64,000 nt of DNA from Chloroflexi bacterium HGW-Chloroflexi-10 (GTDB taxonomy: Bacteria > Chloroflexota > Anaerolineae > Anaerolineales > Anaerolineaceae): contig PHBZ01000002.1 in the NCBI GenBank assembly GCA_002840755.1, positions 186,001 through 250,000 on the forward strand, given 5' to 3'. The first letter of the stretch is position 1. Every line of letters begins with the position of its first letter. The notes under the pieces were generated by a model, which did no database searches, had not been told where the DNA came from, and saw only the letters and a list, made by a program, of their open reading frames with translations. Below, piece after piece: positions 59,715 to 64,000 of the stretch. The position numbers were made by a program, and so were the translations under genes.

Positions 59715-61025
59715 ATGGTTGTTCGAAGACCCTTCTGGTTTTTTCTAGCAATCGTAGCCTTAGCATTTTTTGCCACATGGTATACGGGAGTGTATTCTGC
59801 CTTTCCTGGATCGCGATTGGTGTTTTTGAGAATGGGATTCCTAGGTCTTTTTCTTATTTTGCTCAATTTTTTTTGGACCTGGCTCGCAATTAAACGACTT
59901 TCTGTAAAAAGGACTCAAAGGTTTTTACGTTTACAGGTTGGTTATGTCTTTGAAGAACGATTTGAAGTTGAGAATCCTGTTCGATTATGGCGCTTGTGGA
60001 TTGAAGTTGAAGATGAGAGTCAATTACCTGGTAAAACCGGTTCAAAAGTTTTATCCAGAATTGGACCGAAACAAGACAGATTTTACATCTCACGTGCTTT
60101 ATTAATCCAGCGTGGTTCATTCGAATTAGGTCCAACTGTGATTCGTTCTGGTGATCCATTTGGAATGTTTGTAACTGAAAAAGTATTTCCATCAGAAAAA
60201 AAATTAATTGTACTTCCATACATGGTAGACATAAAAAGAATGAATGAGCCACCGGGATTTCTTCCCGGTGGAAGGTCGGTTCGACAAAAAAGTCTTGAGG
60301 CAACCTCCTATGCATCCGGAGTGCGCGATTACCAACCTGGAGATCCTTTGAACCGGATTCATTGGAAAAGCAGTGCAAAAAGAGATCGTTTTATGGTAAA
60401 AGAATTTGATCAGGATCCTAAAGCGGATATCTGGATATTAGTAGATGCTCATCTTCCTGCCAACTTCGCCCAGGAAATTAATCCGGCTGATTATAAAACT
60501 GATGCATTTTGGACATGGCGACAAAAGGATGATTTTAAATTATCCCCAAGCACATTCGAATACGCTGTAAGTGTTGCTGCTTCATTGGTAAATTATTATA
60601 TAAAGGCAGAAAAAGCAGTTGGTTTGGCAAGCGCTGCACAAACAATGACTTTGATTCCAACTGAAAAAGGAGAACGACAGCTTGGAAAATTATTGGAAAC
60701 CCTGGCTTATATTAATCCTACAGGCAGCCTAAATATTAATGGTTTGATAGAAGCAGTTTCCATGCAAATAAGCAGAGGAAGTACGGTAATTGTTATAACC
60801 AGTACACCTAGAGAAAATTTTCAGATTGGGTTGGAAGTATTGATGCGGAAACGATTAAATCCAATAGTTATATTAATAGATCGTGAATCGTTTAGATCAT
60901 CAGCTCAGAACATAATTTTGCCCACTGCATTAGAAATGCATAATGTTCCTTATGTGGTTATTCATCAAGGAGATTCTCTTGTTGAATCTTTGGAATCCTC
61001 TATTTTACATGCGGGGAGGATCTGA
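59715..61025 (+). CDS. DUF58-domain protein, MoxR partner
   Basis: 436 residues. Two membrane helices at about 5-25 and 36-58, an outside-type beta domain (about 60-180), then the DUF58 signature GVRDYQPGDPLNRIHWKSSA with KEFDQDPKADIWILVDAH and a VWA-like C-terminal half. MoxR-DUF58 pairs are common in bacteria and are linked to envelope stress or protein maturation. ATG 59715 is 3 bases after the moxR stop. Its 3' end overlaps the convergent CDGSH gene by 21 bases. Confidence 0.93.
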   Translation: MVVRRPFWFFLAIVALAFFATWYTGVYSAFPGSRLVFLRMGFLGLFLILLNFFWTWLAIKRLSVKRTQRFLRLQVGYVFEERFEVENPVRLWRLWIEVEDESQLPGKTGSKVLSRIGPKQDRFYISRALLIQRGSFELGPTVIRSGDPFGMFVTEKVFPSEKKLIVLPYMVDIKRMNEPPGFLPGGRSVRQKSLEATSYASGVRDYQPGDPLNRIHWKSSAKRDRFMVKEFDQDPKADIWILVDAHLPANFAQEINPADYKTDAFWTWRQKDDFKLSPSTFEYAVSVAASLVNYYIKAEKAVGLASAAQTMTLIPTEKGERQLGKLLETLAYINPTGSLNINGLIEAVSMQISRGSTVIVITSTPRENFQIGLEVLMRKRLNPIVILIDRESFRSSAQNIILPTALEMHNVPYVVIHQGDSLVESLESSILHAGRI

Positions 61026-61235
61026 TTTTTCATGTTTTTCTTCGTCAGCAACATGCACAACAACTGGACCAAATTGGACATCAAAATATTTGTGTTCTCC
61101 ATCGCAAAATGGAAAGGTTTTTGATTTCATACAGCGACAAATTTTTACCCTATCTCCTTTTTGTAAAAACAAAGTAGTACGGAGTTTACCATTTCGGTCT
61201 TCATTTTCGAATTGAATTTCTTGCTCTGTTCTCAT
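61005..61235 (-). CDS. CDGSH-type iron-sulfur domain protein
   Basis: 76 residues. The CDGSH motif is complete: ICRCMKSKTFPFCDGEH, i.e. C-x-C-x2-S-x3-P-x-C-D-G-x2-H, binding a 2Fe-2S cluster with three Cys and one His. The N-terminus has a beta strand region and the C-terminus is acidic/basic (EEKHEKSDPPRM). It is probably a small redox or sulfur-sensing protein. It starts 12 bases after mogA on the same strand. Confidence 0.88.
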   Translation of the reverse strand: MRTEQEIQFENEDRNGKLRTTLFLQKGDRVKICRCMKSKTFPFCDGEHKYFDVQFGPVVVHVADEEKHEKSDPPRM

Positions 61236-61247
61236 TCCACCAGTCCT

Positions 61248-61742
61248 TTAATGATTTTTTTCAGAATTTGGTGAGTTCTTGATTAACTCGACGGCGTGTG
61301 GTAACACTGGAAGAAGAAATGTGATACTTTCTATTACCGCTTTAGGACTTCCAGGAAGATTGATGATCAATGTCTCGTTACGAATACCAGAAACGGCACG
61401 AGATAACATAGCATGGGGAGTAATTTGTATACTTTTAAATCTCAAATACTCTGATATTCCGGGAGTCTCTTTGTTCAATACAGCTTTGGTGGCCTCTGGA
61501 GTGTTATCCCTGTCAGCAAATCCAGTACCACCTGTAGTAAAAATGATATTGGGTGAATTTTGACAAGCTGAGATCAATGTATCTTGAATTTTTTGAAGAT
61601 CGTCAGGAATAATTAAATACTCCATTAAATCAAAATTATGATCTTTTAGATATTGAATTAATGCAGGACCTGATTTATCCGGACGAGCACCAGCAGATGA
61701 CCGATCAGAAATTGTGATAATTGTTGCAGTAATTTTGGACAT
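61248..61742 (-). CDS. mogA: Molybdopterin adenylyltransferase, MogA/MoaB family
   Basis: Activates molybdopterin for metal insertion. 164 residues of the MoCF_BD fold: ATIITISDRSSAGARPDKSG at the start, IIFTTGGTGFADRDNTPEAT as the substrate-binding signature, and LIINLPGSPKAV. It cannot be split surely between MogA and MoaB. Other molybdenum cofactor genes are not adjacent. It follows the response regulator by 18 bases and precedes the CDGSH gene by 12. Confidence 0.92.
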   Translation of the reverse strand: MSKITATIITISDRSSAGARPDKSGPALIQYLKDHNFDLMEYLIIPDDLQKIQDTLISACQNSPNIIFTTGGTGFADRDNTPEATKAVLNKETPGISEYLRFKSIQITPHAMLSRAVSGIRNETLIINLPGSPKAVIESITFLLPVLPHAVELIKNSPNSEKNH

Positions 61743-61760
61743 AGGTATACCAGTTTTATA

Positions 61761-62135
61761 TTATTCTGTTATTAAATTCTGCAGTGTAATTAATAATTCG
61801 CTCGGCATGAAAGGTTTTTGGAGAAAATAGGAAGCACCAGCATTCATAGATTCTTCCTTTCGATTTTCTCCTGAGGAAATAATGATTTTTATGTTGTTTC
61901 CCCAAATCTTATTTGAGCGTATCGTGCGTAATGTATCTATACCGTTCATTCCTTTCAGATTGATATCCATAATAATTGCATCTGGAGAAAAAGAACTCAG
62001 AAAACTAAGCAGTTCATCAGGATTGATTTCTGAAAAAGATGCTACATCATAATTTTCCATTTCTAATAAAGTGGTTAACAATCTGCATAAAGTTTGATCA
62101 TCTTCCAGGAGAATTATTTTTTTCTTATTGATCAT
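61761..62135 (-). CDS. Stand-alone response regulator receiver domain
   Basis: 124 residues, receiver domain only, no output domain. [15 protein letters not shown] gives the acidic pocket, [16 protein letters not shown] the phospho-accepting Asp (about residue 56), and [15 protein letters not shown] the conserved Lys. A kinase partner is not next to it. ATG 62135 overlaps the lon stop by 11 bases, so it is translated with lon. Confidence 0.92.
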   Translation of the reverse strand: MINKKKIILLEDDQTLCRLLTTLLEMENYDVASFSEINPDELLSFLSSFSPDAIIMDINLKGMNGIDTLRTIRSNKIWGNNIKIIISSGENRKEESMNAGASYFLQKPFMPSELLITLQNLITE

Positions 62136-64000
62136 TGATATTTATTCCTTCCGAGTTGGAAAGAAGTGCGATTTCCAGTACGTCATCAATAGTATCTACA
62201 AAAACAAAATTCATCTGACTTTGTACTTCTTCCGAAATATCTTCCAGATCCATTTCATTTTGCTTGGGGAGAATGACGGTTTTAATGCCTGATCGATGTG
62301 CTGCAAGAAGCTTCTCTTTGATTCCACCTACAGGTAATACTTGCCCTTTCAGTGATATTTCACCGGTCATTGCAACATCCGATTTTACTAATCGGTCAGT
62401 AAAAAGTGATACAAGGGCTGTTGTGATTGTAACCCCTGCTGAAGGGCCATCTTTCGGTTGGGCACCAGCTGGGATATGTAAATGTATATCTGTTTTACTA
62501 AAAATCTCAGGATCTATATTCAACTGTTCTGCTTTGCCGCGGAGAAGAGACAGAGCTGTTTGTGCCGATTCTTGCATTACTTTACCGATAGAACCCGTTA
62601 CAGAGAAGGATTTTGTACCAGGCATTTTGGCAGCTTCAATAAACAGTATGTCTCCACCTACAGGCGTCCAAGCAAGACCTGTTGCAACGCCAGGCAATGA
62701 TGTGCGCCTGATAATTTCATCTGTGTTGAAAAATTTTGGTCTACCTAAAAACTCTCTTATATTTTCTTTAGAAATATTCTTATATACGGTTTTGTTTTCT
62801 GTTAACGCAGTAGCAATTTTCCGGCACACATTCCCAATTTCGCGTTCCAGGTTTCTAACGCCAGCCTCTTTTGTATATAGTTGGATAATATGAAGTAGAG
62901 ATGAATCGGTAAAAATAATTTCATCAAATCTCAGGCTATTTTCTCGCAATTGCCGAGGTAACAAATATTTTTTTGCTATATTCAATTTTTCATTTTCAGT
63001 ATAACCGGCTATTTGAATTACTTCCATCCGATCCAACAATGGACCAGGTATGGTACCCAGTTGGTTAGCTGTTGTAATAAACATTACCTGTGATAGATCA
63101 AAGGGGGCTTCAAGGTAATTATCACGAAACTCATTATTCTGTTCTGGATCTAATACTTCCAGCAATGCTGATGCAGGATCGCCACGAAAATCCGAGTTTA
63201 TTTTGTCGATTTCATCCAACATAAAAACTGGATTATTGCTTTCAATTCTCCTCAAAGATTGAATTACTCTCCCTGGCATGGCTCCGATATAAGTTCTTCG
63301 GTGCCCGCGAATCTCGGCTTCGTCTCGCACACCACCAAGCGAAATCCTAATAAATTTTCTTCCAAGTGCTTTGGCGATTGATCTACCCAAAGATGTTTTT
63401 CCAACTCCTGGTGGTCCAATAAAGCATAGGATTACCCCTTCGCGATTTTTGTGAATATCATCAATGTCCTGTTTTTCAGAGCCATTACCCGATCTTTCTT
63501 TGCGCAATTTTCGTACAGCTAGAAATTCTATAATTCTTTCTTTAACGTCATCTAATCCATAATGATCAGCATCGAGAATATCCCTCGCATGTGTAATATC
63601 GAGGTTGTCTGAGGTTGAAATGGACCATGGAAGTGAAACTAACCACTCAAGAAATGTTCGGATTACTCCATATTCGGCTGCGGCTGTTGGCAATCGGGAA
63701 AGTCTATCCAGTTCTCTTTTGGCCAGTTTTTCAGCTTCTTCTGGCATCATGACATTTTTTATCTTATTTCGAAATTCTTCAATATCGGCAGTTTGTTCGT
63801 CACCTTCGCCCAATTCTCTCTGTATCGCCTTTAGTTGTTCACGAAGAAAATATTCCCTTTGTACTTTATCAATTTCTTCTCTGGCTTCGTTTTGAATTTT
63901 CTGACCAAGTTCAAGAACTTCGCTTTCGCGAGTTAGAATACCAACTAGTTTTTTTAATTTTTCATGAACAGAATTTTGCTCTAGGATTTCCTGACCATCA
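62125..64000 (-). CDS. lon: ATP-dependent protease Lon, C-terminal part (5' end outside window)
   Basis: About 625 residues are in the window, and the frame runs open to the edge (codons from 63999), beginning in the coiled region before the AAA+ domain ([16 protein letters not shown], typical of Lon). Walker A is [17 protein letters not shown], and [14 protein letters not shown] is Walker B. The protease domain has [15 protein letters not shown] with the catalytic Ser and [14 protein letters not shown] with the Lys. The N-terminal substrate-binding domain is outside the window. The gene starts a probable operon with the response regulator, mogA and CDGSH genes. Confidence 0.97.
   Translation of the reverse strand, partial: DGQEILEQNSVHEKLKKLVGILTRESEVLELGQKIQNEAREEIDKVQREYFLREQLKAIQRELGEGDEQTADIEEFRNKIKNVMMPEEAEKLAKRELDRLSRLPTAAAEYGVIRTFLEWLVSLPWSISTSDNLDITHARDILDADHYGLDDVKERIIEFLAVRKLRKERSGNGSEKQDIDDIHKNREGVILCFIGPPGVGKTSLGRSIAKALGRKFIRISLGGVRDEAEIRGHRRTYIGAMPGRVIQSLRRIESNNPVFMLDEIDKINSDFRGDPASALLEVLDPEQNNEFRDNYLEAPFDLSQVMFITTANQLGTIPGPLLDRMEVIQIAGYTENEKLNIAKKYLLPRQLRENSLRFDEIIFTDSSLLHIIQLYTKEAGVRNLEREIGNVCRKIATALTENKTVYKNISKENIREFLGRPKFFNTDEIIRRTSLPGVATGLAWTPVGGDILFIEAAKMPGTKSFSVTGSIGKVMQESAQTALSLLRGKAEQLNIDPEIFSKTDIHLHIPAGAQPKDGPSAGVTITTALVSLFTDRLVKSDVAMTGEISLKGQVLPVGGIKEKLLAAHRSGIKTVILPKQNEMDLEDISEEVQSQMNFVFVDTIDDVLEIALLSNSEGININDQ

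Overview
The window is an AT-rich stretch of bacterial chromosome, densely packed on both strands, with no rRNA, tRNA, CRISPR array, insertion sequence or phage gene that I could find. The gene content suggests Chloroflexota, most likely an Anaerolineae-type lineage. This is inferred from the mix of large YfhO-like membrane proteins, an acidic TPR protein with repeated Trp-Leu motifs, an NBR1-type Ig domain gene, many zinc-ribbon membrane proteins, a lone Flp pilin and SH3/YkuD envelope proteins. No single marker proves the assignment.

Layout. 1-4.7 kb: the 3' part of alaS, then (minus strand) leucyl aminopeptidase, a membrane metallophosphoesterase and an Flp pilin. 4.8-8.3 kb: a minus-strand glycine cleavage operon gcvH-gcvPA-gcvPB behind a single-aptamer glycine riboswitch and a good promoter. 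8.3-11.2 kb: a GntR-type regulator with an FGGY sugar kinase, and a YbaK-family deacylase broken at a T9 run. 11.2-16 kb: a methyltransferase, a SpoIIE-type phosphatase, a MurG-like glycosyltransferase and a three-GAF histidine kinase. 16-21 kb: a phosphorylase-like protein of unknown role and three zinc-ribbon membrane proteins, two of them tandem paralogs. 21-27.5 kb: an AhpD-like protein, a tRNA-dihydrouridine synthase, a decayed NBR1-domain gene, an unknown protein, a rhodanese, PPK2, inorganic pyrophosphatase, a PadR regulator and ndk. 27.5-35 kb: the acidic TPR protein, the primary sigma factor with a long structured leader, and a membrane H+-pyrophosphatase. 35-43 kb: an RluA-type pseudouridine synthase, prs, zwf, a zinc-ribbon protein, an SH3 protein, an esterase, smpB, a phytol-kinase-like protein and hutH. 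43-48 kb: a seven-gene run of L,D-transpeptidase, ccdA, a glutaredoxin-DUF2085 fusion, pgeF, yggS, yggT and yggU. 48-51 kb: a membrane NACHT-HEAT protein with a coiled-coil zinc-ribbon partner. 51.2-58.7 kb: four large membrane proteins in an A-B-A'-B' arrangement. 58.7-61 kb: MoxR and DUF58. 61-64 kb: a minus-strand run of lon, response regulator, mogA and CDGSH.

How the genes fit together. Several functions concern pyrophosphate and phosphoryl energy (H+-pyrophosphatase, soluble pyrophosphatase, PPK2, ndk, prs). Others concern the cell envelope (L,D-transpeptidase, YfhO-like proteins, MoxR/DUF58, CcdA redox). The rest are core translation, RNA modification and proteolysis.

The strongest general pattern is regulatory. 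At least eight genes have a -10-like box ending only 6-8 bases before the chosen ATG and no clear Shine-Dalgarno sequence, which predicts leaderless mRNAs. Most other genes have ordinary ribosome binding sites, so both initiation modes appear to coexist. I see no clear defence island. The least explained multi-gene structures are the A-B-A'-B' membrane operon, the tandem zinc-ribbon pair, the CcdA/glutaredoxin-DUF2085 pair and the membrane NACHT-HEAT pair.
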